The translations under genes were made by a program, and so were the position numbers. From contig CM044322.1 of the NCBI GenBank assembly GCA_024291935.2, forward strand, positions 66,021,405-66,085,404: DNA of 64,000 bases. Direction: 5' to 3'. Positions 10,391 to 21,900 of the stretch are shown piece by piece. Positions within the stretch are counted from its first letter, which is position 1. Each line of letters begins with the position of its first letter. The notes below the pieces were generated by a model that did no database searches, was not told the origin of the DNA, and was given only the letters and a program-made list of their open reading frames with translations. This DNA is from Okapia johnstoni (taxonomy: Eukaryota; Chordata; Mammalia; Artiodactyla; Giraffidae).

Positions 10391-10556
10391 GTGCACCAGA
10401 GCCATCCAGAGAGCTCGTTAAAATTTTTATTCTTATCATCTGTCTTGTAATGAAATAAGACTGGGTGAATCCCAGGTGTTCGCATTCATGACAGATGACC
10501 TTGAGGATCCAGATACAAGTGGTCATTACACCAGGATTTCTGAAACACTGGTTTAA
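10391..10556 (+). mobile_element. Possible MER5A-like hAT MITE remnant
   Basis: Phrases 'agccatccagagagctcgtt', 'gggtgaatcccaggtgttcg' and 'atttctgaaacactggttta' resemble the short non-autonomous hAT-Charlie element MER5A, which is frequent in placental mammals. The match is from memory and diverged, and no terminal inverted repeat or 8-bp duplication is recognisable, so the assignment is tentative. Confidence 0.4.
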
Positions 10557-10994
10557 AATAAGAGACTTAGACTGCCTGCTTCTAGTAAGAATCAGATGCT
10601 TATAAAAGTCATTTATTTTGAGTTTTTCATCTCAGTTAGCCAAATTTACAAATGGTGAGAAAAAATATATATATATAGATTCCCCAAAGTAGAAGAAATA
10701 TTGTATTAAGAGAAAGATAAAAAGCAATGGATTAACATATATTGAATGCTTAATATATCCAAATATACTTGATTGAGCTTTTATAACATAAGTTTGAGTA
10801 GATATAATATAGAAACTAGGGGAGAGGGGGTCTCAATAAAAATACTTTAACTCTGCAATCTAGGGTCAGTGTTGGAATTTGGATATGGTATTTGATGAGC
10901 TGTATAACACGAAGAAACTGTTCTTAGAGCCAACAGACCAGCTTTATGGAATAGTTGCTAAGACACATTACCAGGAACACTTGATATGGTCAGG
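10557..10994. other. Spacer, no gene seen
   Basis: About 440 bases of AT-rich sequence, including a short (TA)n run at 10661-10676. Nothing coding. Confidence 0.55.
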
Positions 10995-11005
10995 TATCTT
11001 GATGG

Positions 11006-11996
11006 TACCTGCCTCCTAAGAAACCTGCATGCAGGTCAAGAAGCAGCACTTAGAAGCGGACGTTGAACAACAGACTGGTTTCAAATTGGGAAAGGAGTAT
11101 CTCAAGGCTGTATATTGTCACCCTGCTTATTATGCAGAGTACATCATGTGAAATGCTGGGCTGGATGAAGCTCAAGATGGAATCAAGATTGCTGGGAGAA
11201 ATATCAGTAACCTGAGATATGCAGATGACACCACTATTATGGCAGAAAGCGAAGAGGAACTAAAGAGTCTCTTGATGAAGGTGAAAGAGGAGAATGAAAA
11301 AGCTGGCTCAAAACTCAGCATTCAAAAAATGAAGATCATAGCATCTGGTCCCATCACTTCACAGCAAATAGATGGGGAAACATGACCAACTTTATTTTCT
11401 TGGTCTCCCAAATCACTGCAGATGGTGACTGTAGCCATGAAATTAAAAGACTCCTGCTCTTTGGGGAAAAAAAAGCTATGACAAACCTAACAATGTATTA
11501 AAAAGTAGAAACATCACTTTTCTGACAAGGGTCTGTATAGTCAAAACTAAGGTTTTTCCTGTAGTCATGTACAGATGTGAGATCTGGACTGTAAAGGAGG
11601 CTGAGTGCTGAAGAACTGATGCTTTTGAACTTTGTGCAAGAGAAGACTCTTGAGAGTCCCTTGGACAGCAATGTAATCAAACCAGTCAATCCTAAAGGAA
11701 TTCAACACTAAATATTTGTTGGAAGGACTGGATCTGAAGCCTGAAGCTGAAGTTCCAATATTTTTGCCACCTGATGTGAAAAGTTGACTCACTGGAAAAG
11801 CCCTTGAAGCTGGGAAAGATTGAGGGAAGGAGGAAAAGAGGGTGACAGAGGATGAGATGATTGGATGGCATCATCAACTCAATTGACATGAGTTTGAGCA
11901 AACTCCAGGAGATAGTGAAGGACAGGGAAACCTGGTGTGCTGCAGTCCATGGGGTCACAAAGAATCATACATGACTGAGCAACTGAACAACAGCAA
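11006..11996 (+). mobile_element. BovB LINE, 5'-truncated, perfect 11-bp TSD
   Basis: Sense BovB of about 990 bases, beginning inside the reverse-transcriptase domain and ending at the BovB 3' terminus ('tgactgagcaactgaacaac'). The direct repeat 'tatcttgatgg' at 10995-11005 and 11997-12007 is perfect and defines the insertion exactly. The catalytic YADD motif is still encoded at 11218-11229, but frames are broken (for example a deletion after 'gatggggaaac' near 11383). BovB encodes an APE-type endonuclease plus RT; here only the RT tail and 3' UTR were integrated. Confidence 0.96.
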
Positions 11997-12049
11997 TATC
12001 TTGATGGATTGAAATTCAAAATGTAAGAAAGTCTTCAGACAAAATACTA

Positions 12050-12187
12050 CGTAACAACCTAAATGGGAAAAGAATTTGGAAAAGAACAGAAACAAGTATA
12101 TGTATAATTGAATAACTTTTCTCTACACCTGAAACTAACACATTGTTAATTAATTGTATTCCAGTATACAATAAAAAGTTAAAAAAA
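12050..12187 (+). mobile_element. L1 3' UTR end, sense
   Basis: Short 3' terminal L1 fragment: 'acctgaaactaacacattgt', then 'caataaaaagttaaaaaaag' tail at 12169-12187. This is the same 3' end type as the L1 that stops at 8079, but more diverged. No coding sequence. Confidence 0.75.
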
Positions 12188-13288
12188 GAGAGGGTTCTTT
12201 CTCTGCTGGTATTGAAAGAATTCTTTTAATTTTGAAATCTACTTTTCAAAAGCTTTGTTCATCTTACTGAAAGTAACCTATGATAATACTAAGGAAAAAT
12301 AAAAATTTTAATCACTCAATAAGCTAATAAAATAAATGTAACAAATTGTGAATGACATAATGTGTGAACAATTAAGATGGGAATTAGGATTTCTTAGAAT
12401 ATTACTGTCAACAATGGCATGATGTGTTATTTTAGAGATATTCAAAGTAATACATTAATATGTATGACATTTACTCAAGCCTCACAATCTGTTTTAATTT
12501 TGTCTCTGGGACCAAATATTTTCTTTAAAATATATTTTGAAAAACAGTATTGTACCTGGTAGTGTCTAATATTGTTTGCCTAAGTGAAAAGCTTTAAGTT
12601 CTACAATATAGCATGGAGTAGAATATTTTTCACAACGAATAATTTTATATCATTAAAATTCATTTTACCAGGCATTCCTGAGTTTTTACTATAATCCTGA
12701 GTTTTTGCTGTGTGCTATATAGAATGATATGCAGTGTGTAGATTCAAATAGCATAGTGTGGAAATCAGAAATGTGTGACATTTCATTCCGCACCACCAGT
12801 TTCTGAAAGAGGGACAGTTTTGGAACTTGCATATCACTAGATCTGCCAAAACCGAAGCAGCTCAATTCATGATGAAACTTCACTGGCCTATTTCCCTCCT
12901 GCTGTTTTTGTTCGTGTTAACAATCATTCTGACTTTACATTATTTGATAAAAGCTTCTCCTTTTTGTTTTACAGTTTTTAGTTGTTCAGTGTTGTAGCTT
13001 TGGTTGGGTTTACCTATCTTTTTAAAAGTAATAATAATGTACATTTAAAAAACTATTCCCTAAATTCATATTCCTTTAAACAAGAAATATTCCACAGAAT
13101 ATTAACATTTATATAGCACAAAATAAAAGAAGAAACAATCATGAACCATGCTCTAGTATATAATAATTTTAGGGAATACTGAGTCAAACAATGTTATACA
13201 TTTCTTTCCTAAAAGAATGATGATTGCATTAATAATAAAATGCGAATTTTGAATTACTGAAAGAGGGATTTTTTTTTTCATAAGTCTA
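12188..13288. other. Repeat-poor AT-rich region
   Basis: About 1.1 kb with no recognised repeats and no convincing gene. A 64-codon reverse frame (12689-12883) lies here; it contains an imperfect internal duplication ('tgagtttttactata' / 'tgagtttttgctgtg') and resembles no known protein, so I consider it chance. Confidence 0.5.
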
Positions 13289-13317
13289 TGTGTGTGTGTG
13301 TGTGTGAGAGAGAGAGG
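13289..13317 (+). repeat. (TG)n(AG)n microsatellite
   Basis: Compound repeat: about nine TG units followed by about six AG units, next to a Bov-tA insertion. Confidence 0.92.
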
Positions 13318-13337
13318 TTATTGACTCACATACACAT

Positions 13338-13550
13338 GAAGTGAAGTGAAGTCGCTCAGTCGTGTCCGACTCTTTGTGACCCCATGGACTGTAGCCTACC
13401 AGGCTCCTCTGTCCATTGGCTTTTCCAGACAAAAGTACTGGAGTGGGTTGCCATTTCCTTCTCCACGGGATCTTCCCAACCCAGAGATCGAACCCAGGTC
13501 TACCCGCATTGTGGGCAGATGCTTTACCGTCTGAGCCACTAGGGAAGCCC
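13338..13550 (-). mobile_element. Bov-tA SINE, near complete
   Basis: Well-preserved reverse-strand Bov-tA with a GAAGT-repeat tail (13338-13352) and the tRNA-like end 'ctgagccactagggaagccc'. Flanks 'acatacacat' (13328-13337) and 'atatacacat' (13551-13560) are the likely target-site duplication. Relatively few differences from the consensus suggest a younger copy. Confidence 0.95.
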
Positions 13551-13560
13551 ATATACACAT

Positions 13561-14040
13561 ACATATTGGAAAATGTATAAATCATTTACATCAAAATTCA
13601 TATAGCAGTTATATCTTATATTCTCATTGCTGAATTTAAATTTAGCTAACCATGCTTTAATTTTCTGCAGAGTAGTTAATAATGCATATGACAGACATTA
13701 TTTCTAAATATATGCAAAATTAAATTATTGACATGCTCTGTTTCCTCTAAAAACTATAATCAATTGTAAAGTTTATCACATATCTGAGTGACATAAAACA
13801 ATTTCAAAACCATTTTATTACAAAGCAGGACTCTATGCCAAAAACATTGCTCAAATGTTTAGAGTTGAAATCATTTCTGAGAATGAATCACTCAGTAATA
13901 AACTGGTACTGTATAACCAAATTTAAAAGCATGCCTACCACACGTAGAATAATTAACTCCAAGTGCATTAAGAACTCTAAACAACAAAACTTCAAAATAC
14001 TCAAAAGAAAACAAAAGAGTATATCTTTCTGACAATGTTA
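13561..14040. other. AT-rich spacer
   Basis: About 480 bases; a 65-codon frame at 13835-14032 has no recognisable similarity. It may be the beginning of the old L1 segment that follows, but I cannot show that. Confidence 0.45.
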
Positions 14041-14262
14041 AAGGTAATGTTTTTATCAAAAGGAAGTAAAGCCACCATTAATTAAATTCATTATATTAAA
14101 ATTAACTATGTTTCATCAAGACACAAAAAAAATCTTCAAGCTAGAGAATACACTTGTTACAACTACAACAGGCAAAGAAATGCTCAGATTATAGTAAAAC
14201 ATCACAACTATGAAAAAGACACAATTCAAGCAAGAAGAGGTAAAACATTAGAGGAACTACGA
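14041..14262 (+). mobile_element. Ancient L1 ORF2 C-terminal fragment, sense
   Basis: Phrases 'gtttcatcaagacacaaaaa', 'cttcaagctagagaatacac', 'actacaacaggcaaagaaat' and 'tatgaaaaagacacaattca' follow one another as in the C-terminal part of ORF2 of old mammalian L1 (L1M). Very diverged, with many stops, and too degraded for subfamily assignment. Confidence 0.5.
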
Positions 14263-15500
14263 ATGATTAAAAATCATGAAAGATTCCTGAGTGATACTGC
14301 TAATCTGAAAATTACAATCATAATCATAAAATCTTTCATGCCAAAAGAAAACAAAGAAAAAGCGATTTAATGTCTTCAATAGCAAGTGTTAGCAAAGAGT
14401 TGGCTCACTGGGATCTCACAGTGCTGGAAAATCTGTAATACATTAAACTTATGTTACTGGAAGATAATTGGTCTTAACCTTTAAAAATGAATAAGGATAT
14501 GTTCTATGTATATGATCCAGGATTTACACAGCAGGTTTATACCCTGTAGAAAGTCTTGACCATTGCAAACAGTTAACATGCATAAACACCTCGAGAGCCT
14601 TATCTTCTGGAGTTAAATGACATTAATTCCGAAATCGATACAGAATAGTAGAAAAAATAATTTAGACATTGTTCATCCAATGGAATATTAAAAAACACTG
14701 CAGCTAAATAAACTTGAGCTTCATGTGTCATCATGAATTTATCTTCTGTGTACAAGGTTGAATGAAGAATGCAAATTTCAGAAGAATTATAGGTGCTATT
14801 ACAACATTTTATATAGTATTGCAAAAACTAGTAATCTATCAGATTGAGTTATATAAATACATGATAAATTCTTAAGAGATTTAAAGAAATAATTTTTTAA
14901 AAAAGATTTTGGTAATCTGGCTCAAGAGTCAGGAAGCTGATATTTGAAAATAGTACATATATATATATTTAAAACTATATATAATATAATGTACATAGTA
15001 TATTAAAACACTCATAAAGCCTCTTTTATCAATAACAAAAAATATATATAGGTCTATATCTAAATCTATATTTTATACCATGTCATCAGAAATGTTTCAG
15101 CAGAGAAAATGAAAATCTATTCAGAATGGAAGAGAAAGTCTTGTGTAATTTATTTTGTGGTTATATTATATGAATTCAAGTAATTACTATACTGTGAAAA
15201 TATTTGAAATCACACCACTACTTGAAATATTTGTTTCCTCCGTAGGTTTTCAATTATTACAAATTTATTTTTTATGTTCCCAAGATCTTTCTTATTAAAG
15301 ATGTATTTCATGTTATTAAAACAAATGAGACTGACTTTATTTATGTCCCTTTCCATCACTTCGTTGGTGCTCCAACCTAGAGCATTAGAGAGTAAGGAAT
15401 AGATAGTGTATTTAATCTGATAGAAAACAAACAAAGAATGGAGATTTTTCTAAGCATCATAGGTGCCTTCCTATCCACACTTCCCTAAATAGGAAATGCA
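14263..15500. other. AT-rich, repeat-poor sequence
   Basis: About 1.2 kb. It contains a TATATA-rich patch (14957-15070). Two reverse frames of 74 codons (14600-14824 and 15210-15434) show no recognised domains and are treated as chance. No gene seen. Confidence 0.5.
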
Positions 15501-16230
15501 GGATGGATACCCCACAGACTCACCCCATATCACCAGGCTATCAAAGCTCAGCTGAGCTGTTGAGAGACAGGGAGACAGCAGTGAGACAGAGACAGAGAGT
15601 GCTGAGCTATCAGGTGTAAGCGTAGCCAAAATCAAGTCAAAAATGAAAGAATTAATAAGCCTTGGATTCTCTTATGGTGGTGGTAAAGCAAGTTCTAAAC
15701 CGGAAAAGCGCCAACTCCCCACATTTCACTTTTTCTGTGGGAGGCATACTGTTCAGAGCCAAGTGGATCAGCACAGACCTGGGGGGCTCTCACTATTGAG
15801 GAAGCCTCAAAAAAAGGCTCCAGCATGAAATCAGGGGAGGAAGGAGAGTGAAGGCTAGAAGTGGAGTGGAGAAGTGCTGGGTACTAAGTCAGAATAAGGA
15901 AAGATGTTTTCAAGTCTTCCCCTTCCCACTGTATCCCACATCCTACAAAAAGAGACTTGGGGGAGGAACCAGAAAAGACTTCAGATGAGGAACCTAAGAC
16001 CACAAGTATACCAACAGCTTGACCCAGGGGAGCCTGAGTCCTCCACTGCATCTCCCAGAGCCTGCCCACACTGGCTGCACACCAAGGCTGGGGTGGGAGT
16101 AAATCTCCCCCAGGCATCTGGCAGGTAAAGATTTTGCAATTGCCTATGATCTAGCCTGAAAAATCACACAAAGGCTTTCATCCAGGAGGGACTCTTCACA
16201 CTTTATGTTGTTGGGCTGGCACCAAAGGTA
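15501..16230. other. GC-richer segment of unknown origin
   Basis: About 730 bases with noticeably higher GC and purine-rich runs than the flanking DNA ('gacagggagacagcagtgag', 'ctggggtgggagtaaatctc'). Frames of 61-77 codons occur on both strands with no recognised domains, no clear splice structure and few CpGs. It may be the leader of an old LINE or an old LTR; I cannot decide. Confidence 0.4.
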
Positions 16231-16676
16231 GGACACTCAAAAAAAATTTTAAACATTTTATATATAGCATGTATTAAATTAATCTCTGATTTAAACATTA
16301 CTTGATAATGACATTCAGCTGTCAGAATGTCACATGCTGAAAAATATCTATATGTAGTTAAAATATAACTGAAACTTGTCTGTGGATGCTAAAAACAGCA
16401 GAACAGAATGTTATATTGGCACAAGTAAATTGAAGATTTCCTAATTATAAGTGTTGAAGGAGATGTGCAAAATTATATAATTTTAATTTGGGAACAATTT
16501 GATAAATCAAAGTCAATCTATTGATTTTATACAGGCATATAAAAAGTAGGCATATATTAAAAAGTTTATCTAAATTCATAGAATTAATAATGGCATAGCT
16601 GAGGCTAGTAACTAGAACATGGATTCATAATCCCATGAAATTTCTTTTACATCACATTATATTGACGTCAAGAGCC
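16231..16676. other. AT-rich spacer
   Basis: About 450 bases between the GC-richer segment and BovB. No gene or repeat recognised. Confidence 0.5.
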
Positions 16677-16685
16677 ATATCATAT

Positions 16686-18106
16686 TTGTTGTTTAGTCAC
16701 TCAGTCGTGTTCTACTCTTTGCAACCCCATGGACAGCAGCAAATTAAGCTTCCCTGTTCTTCATCATCTCCCGGAGCTTGCTTAAGCTCATGTCCATTGA
16801 GTCAGTGATACCATCCAACCATTTCATTCTCTGTTATCCCTTTCTGCTCCTGCCTTCAATCTTTTCCAGCATCAGGTCTTTTCTAATAAGTCGGCTCTTC
16901 ACATCAGTGGCCAAAGAACTGGCGCTTCAGCTTCAGCACCAGTCCTTTCAATGAATATTCAGGGTTGATTTCTTTTAAGATTGACAGGGTTGATCTTCTT
17001 GAAGTCTAAAGGACTCTCAAGAGTCTTCTCAAACACCACAGTTCAAAATCAAAATTCTTTGGCACTCAGTCCAGCCCTCACATCCATACATGACAGAAAA
17101 AACATAGAAAAAACATAGCTTTGACTATGTGGACCTTTGTTGGTAGTCATGTCTCTGCTTTTTTTAATACATTGTCTAGGTTTGTCATAGCTTTTCTTCC
17201 AAGGAGCAAGTGTCTTTTAATTTCATGGCTGCAGTCACCATCTGGAGTGATTTTTGAGCCCAAGAAAATAAAGTCTGTCGCTATTTCCATTGTTTCCCCC
17301 TCTATTTGACAAGAAGTAAGGGGGCTGGGTGCCATGATCTTTGTTTTTTGAATGTTGAGTTTTAAGCTGGCTTTTTCACTCTTCTCTTTCACCTTCATCA
17401 AGAGGCTCTTTAGATCCTCTTCATTTTCTGCCATAAGGGTGCTATCATCTGCATATTTGAGGTTATTGATATTCCTCCTGGAAATCTTAATTCCAACTGC
17501 ACTTCATCCAGCCTGGCATTTCTCATGATGTACTCTGCATATAAGTTAAATAAGCAGGATGAAATATACAGCCTTGACGTAATCCTTTCCCAGTTTTGAA
17601 TCTGTCCAGGGTTCCATGTCTGGTTCTAACTGTTGCTTCTTGACCTGCATACAGATTTCTCAGGAGGCAAGTAAGGTGGCCTGGTACTCCCATCTCTTTA
17701 AGAATTTCCCACAGTTTGTTGTGCTCTACATAGTCAAAGGATTTAGCATAGTTAGTGAAGCAGAAGTAGATCCTTTTCTGGAATTCTCTTGCTTTTTCTA
17801 TAATCCAGAGGATGTTGGATATTTGATCTCTGCCTTTTCTAAATTCAGCTTGAACATCTGGAAGTTCTCAGTTTCAGAACTGGCTTGGAGAACAAGGCAG
17901 AACTTGGCCTGGTTTGGAGAATTTTGAGCATTACTTAGATAGCATGTGAACTGAGTGTGATTGTGTGGTAGTTTGAACATTCCTTGGCATTGACCTTCTT
18001 TGGTATTGGAATGAAAACTGACCTTTTTCAGTCCTGTTGTCCCTGGTGAGTTTTCCATATTTTCTGGCATATTAAGTGCCACACTTTAACAGCATCATCT
18101 TTTAGA
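16686..18106 (-). mobile_element. BovB LINE, antisense, 5'-truncated, 9-bp TSD
   Basis: Reverse-strand BovB of 1.42 kb: 3' UTR at 16686-17030, then RT C-terminal region and most of the RT domain up to 18106. The YADD motif is encoded (antisense at 17444-17455, read as YADD followed by S). The flanks 'atatcatat' at 16677-16685 and 18107-18115 are identical. A 95-codon reverse frame at 17147-17434 is the best surviving piece (RT thumb region); a 103-codon plus-strand frame opposite the RT is a shadow. An A-rich duplication of 'aaaaaacatag' (17097-17118) is a private change. Confidence 0.95.
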
Positions 18107-18115
18107 ATATCATAT

Positions 18116-18410
18116 GCCATTTCAGAAATTATATGAAATAATATTCAGCAACCCTAGCAGACTTTGGAGTACTTTACCTAGAAATTTCTCATTCAAACTT
18201 CAGAAAACCTAACATGAACAGGAAATAAAAAACACATATTGGCAAAGATACTCAACCAATAGAGAAATAAGGATGAGAACTATATCAGATTTCTCTTAAA
18301 AAATCATGCAACAAAAAGAGTGGAGTGGATTATTTAAAGCACTGATAGAAAAAAATAATAAACTGGAATAGCATATTGCATATCTGGCAAAATTGTCCTT
18401 CAAAATAAAG
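18116..18410 (+). mobile_element. Old L1 fragment (tentative)
   Basis: 'aacaaaaagagtggagtgga' followed by 'agcactgatagaaaaaaata' and 'aaattgtccttcaaaataaa' resembles an old L1 / HAL1 segment seen in other mammals. The match is from memory and diverged; the left boundary is uncertain. Confidence 0.4.
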
Positions 18411-18757
18411 GAGAAATACAGACGTGAGACAGCAAAAGAGACACAGATATAAAGAACAGACTTTTGGACTCTGTGGGAAATGGGAAGAGTGGGATGATTT
18501 GAGAGAATAGCATTGAAATATGTATATTACCATATGTGAAATAGATCACCAGTCCAAGTTCGATACATGAAGCAGGGCACTCAAAGCCAGTGCACTGGGA
18601 CAACTCTGAGGGATGGGATGAGGAGGGAGGTGGGAGGAGTCAGAATGGGGGCCACATGTACACCCACGGCTGATTCATGTCAGTGTATGGCAAAAACCAC
18701 TACAATATTGTAAAGCAATTAGCCTCCAATTAAAATAAATAAATTGAAATATATATA
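18411..18757 (+). mobile_element. Ruminant L1 3' UTR end, sense
   Basis: Contains the characteristic ruminant L1 3' UTR: 'gggatgggatgaggagggag', 'acccacggctgattcatgtc', 'ggcaaaaaccactacaatat', 'ttgtaaagcaattagcctcc' and the A-rich end near 18735-18757. The same 3' end appears nested in BovB at 34291-34490. Non-coding, 5' truncated. Confidence 0.85.
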
Positions 18758-19052
18758 TAAATAATATAAAAAAAGACTTAATCAGACAAATAAATATTAT
18801 ATCAATTTGTCACCACCAAATAAATATTGTAAGATTTGCCTTACAATAAATGTTAAAAATAAATTATCAGAGAGAAAAAAGTGATAAACTCTAGAGTTTT
18901 GGATTTACACAAACAAAATGAGATTGTTGGAGAACAAATATAACATTTACTTTTCTTATTCTTATTTGATCTAACAGAGAACAGTTTGTTCAAATTAATA
19001 ATAACAATACATTGCATTTTCATAGCTTATGGATAATTGAAATGAATGAGTG
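18758..19052. other. AT-rich spacer
   Basis: About 300 bases with an internal near-repeat ('aaataaatattatatcaatt' / 'ccaaataaatattgtaagat'). Could include further old L1. No gene. Confidence 0.5.
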
Positions 19053-19062
19053 AATAATATGA

Positions 19063-19273
19063 CTTCTCTGGTGGCTCAGATGGTAAAGCATCTGCCTACA
19101 ATGTGGGAGACCTGGGTTCAATCCCTGGGTCAGGAAGATCCTCTGGAGAAGGAAATGGCAACCCACTCCAGTATTCTTTCTGGAAAATCTCATGGACAGA
19201 CGAGCCTGGTAAGCTACAGTCCATGGGGTCGCAAAGAGTTGGACATGACTGAGTGACTAAACTTTCAACTTTC
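19063..19273 (+). mobile_element. Bov-tA SINE with TSD
   Basis: Complete sense Bov-tA from 'cttctctggtggctcagatg' to 'tgactgagtgactaaacttt'. Flanks 'aataatatga' (19053-19062) and 'aataacatga' (19274-19283) are the target-site duplication (9 of 10 matching). Confidence 0.95.
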
Positions 19274-19283
19274 AATAACATGA

Positions 19284-21440
19284 TATTTTTCAAATGCAAA
19301 GCTATAAAGATAATGTAAAATCAGGGAAGGAATGAGGAATGGGTAAAACACAGGACATTTTTTTTATAGCAGTGATTCTACTTTCTATGATACTTTAATA
19401 TGAATTCATGACATAATGCATTTGTCAAAATCCGTTGAAATTTAAAACACAAAGAGTGAACCATGATGTAAACTATGGACTTCAGTTAATGGTAATGTAT
19501 CAATATTGGTTCGCTAAATCTAACAAATGTATCACAGTAATGAAAAATGTTTTTTAAAAAAAGGAAAACTGTGAAAAGAAAAGCTTGTATCAAAACTCCT
19601 TGGAAATATAAAACTGCTCTAAAAATAATATCTGTTAATTTTAAAAAGTTATTTTCCAAAAGTAGCATAGCTATTGAAAGCCTACAAGTTTATATTCTTA
19701 GTTTAGAAACTGATGTTCTTTCAAAATGTATATTAAAATTGTTAAAGTCAGAGTGTTGATTATACTGGATGATATAAAAATGGATTAGTTATGTTATATG
19801 CATTTGCTTTCATTAGAAGAGAGATACTGACTGTGTGGGCTAGATGATTCTTAGATTGTTTTATATGGACCTCTAAGTAGCCCCAGGATGGGCACTGACA
19901 AGGTTTGCACAGTGAAAAATCCTGTAATTTTTTTTTTGTATGTTGTCAGATTTGATAATTCTTGACTGGATTCTTGCATTTAATGTTTATCTATGTTAAT
20001 AACTTAATTCCAATGCAGTCATGTAGGATGACTTTGTAACATTGTTCTTACTACTGATGTGTTGATTTTATAATCTTAAATGTAGGAAAGTGGCATAATT
20101 TCTACCATTTTCCAATTATATAGGTCATTTTAATATAGTTCACTGTTGTGACAAAACATATGCTTGGAGGCCAACTCACTCCATTTAATTACAAGCTCCA
20201 AATGGGTAAAGTTGTAGTCATTTAGCTCTACACTGCCAAATGTAGCATAGTAGCTACAATGCAAATGATGGTCCATCCATTTTTTTAAATTGAAGTTACA
20301 ATAAGAAAAAAAGTACCGTTGAAGTGAGTGGTACATATAACTATTTGGAATTAATTCTTTACTAAGGCGTTCAGAGTATTTCTTTATGTCTCACAAAGGA
20401 AAACTAAGTTTTTTTTTATGTGAATTAGTTGTATAAGACTTGTGGTTTAAAAATATGTATTTAACATGAGTTAATTGATACACTTCTATATCGGATTTTT
20501 CTTATCTGTTCCAGAGTGTCTCTGGCTAGATTTCTTCATGGGAAAGAGAAGACAAGGCAGTCATTTTAGGTAGCAAACTACTACCTAGTTCACCAAAGAA
20601 ATACTTTGGGGAAAATTTAGATAAAAAAGAGACAGTAAGTATATAACTGTACCAAAACTATTCCCATTGACAGCAAGTCAAAGTAACTGGATAAGCACTG
20701 TACAAAAGCCCTTGGTCTGAAATTATAATTTCTAACTGATTCTTCTTGGGAAACTTAAGAGAATTTATCATGTAATCATTTGGAAACAAATTTTGTTACC
20801 ATCTCAATAATTCATGCATAATTTGGTAAAAGGAGAAGAACAAAATCACTCATTTGAATCCTCATATCAGCACTTATCAACAGAGAAAGCTAGATGGAAG
20901 ACTTATGGAAAATACAGTCTGCAACTTTTTGCAAATGTAAAATTATTTGAAAATTAAAGTCTTTTTAGAAAAATGAGGAGGGAGACCTAAGCTGCCCCAA
21001 TGCTCTCACTAATATGAAAGGAAGACATCTGCTTAATAAATAATTAATCAACTAATTAATTCAATGTTTGACGTGATAAACTATTTCTGAGAAGAAATAT
21101 TTTTCTTCTATTAAAGTGTCAATATATGTTTTCAATATATAAATAATTTTATTCCACATCAAGCTTCTTTCTTGTGTTGTTGTAGTGGTATGTGTGAGTG
21201 TGTTATTACAATGCCTATGTTTGAATTACATTCACTTAAGTATAATCTGGTAGTTTAATTTTCACAAACTAAAAGTCAAGTTCTCATTTTCTCTTTAATT
21301 TGCCTTTTAAAAAACTTCAATTGTAAGTAAATAATAGTTTCCTATCACATGTACATTTTAAAACAGAAAGTTATTTGTTAGTAAATTGAGAGTCCTCCAC
21401 AAATCTCACCAAAGATATGGGAAATGCATTTGTCAATTTA
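19284..21440. other. Repeat-poor AT-rich region
   Basis: About 2.2 kb in which I recognise no LINE, SINE or gene. A 70-codon plus frame (19547-19759) and a 68-codon reverse frame (20130-20336) lack recognised domains. Short T-runs at 19929-19936 and 20410-20417 only. Confidence 0.5.
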
Positions 21441-21900
21441 AACAAAAATACAAAAGAAAAAGCTGCAAATTAAGTTTTATTTGGAGATCTTACTAAACAC
21501 TATAACCTAGGAGACAGACTTGCAGGTAGTTCTGAGAATCTGCTCTCAAGAGATAAATGTGATGCTAGGATATGTATGAGCTGGAAAACCATGTAGTCAA
21601 AAATCAGAAGTTTACTGTTGATGGCAATGTGCAGACATCTCAGGTTAAGAATTCCATAGCTTTTCTATGTATGGGCAGATGAAACAATCTGGGTTTATTT
21701 GAAAATTTTCACTAGATATGCATCTTAACTCTCCAGGGGTCAGTTTATCCAAAGCCCAGAATGCTTCCTGTTTTTTTCCATTCTGAACTCCCTCAGGGTG
21801 CACTGTCCATGGGCAACTACAGTGGCTAACCGCTTGAGCCTTCTATAAATGGAACAGCAGGCAAGGTTTTTCTCAACACATTTCTAGAGCAACATTATGA
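21441..21900 (+). repeat. Degenerate LTR-like or MER-type repeat, unresolved
   Basis: A run of phrases such as 'gcaaattaagttttatttgg', 'acctaggagacagacttgca', 'cacatttctagagcaacatt' and 'cagacatctcaggttaagaa' gives the impression of an old dispersed repeat, perhaps an LTR, seen elsewhere in ungulates. I cannot point to clear TG...CA ends or a target duplication, so this is only a suggestion. Confidence 0.3.

Noticed and set aside
21441..21900. Endogenous retrovirus LTR
   Set aside because: No primer-binding site, gag/pol or clear LTR ends visible; kept only as an unresolved repeat.
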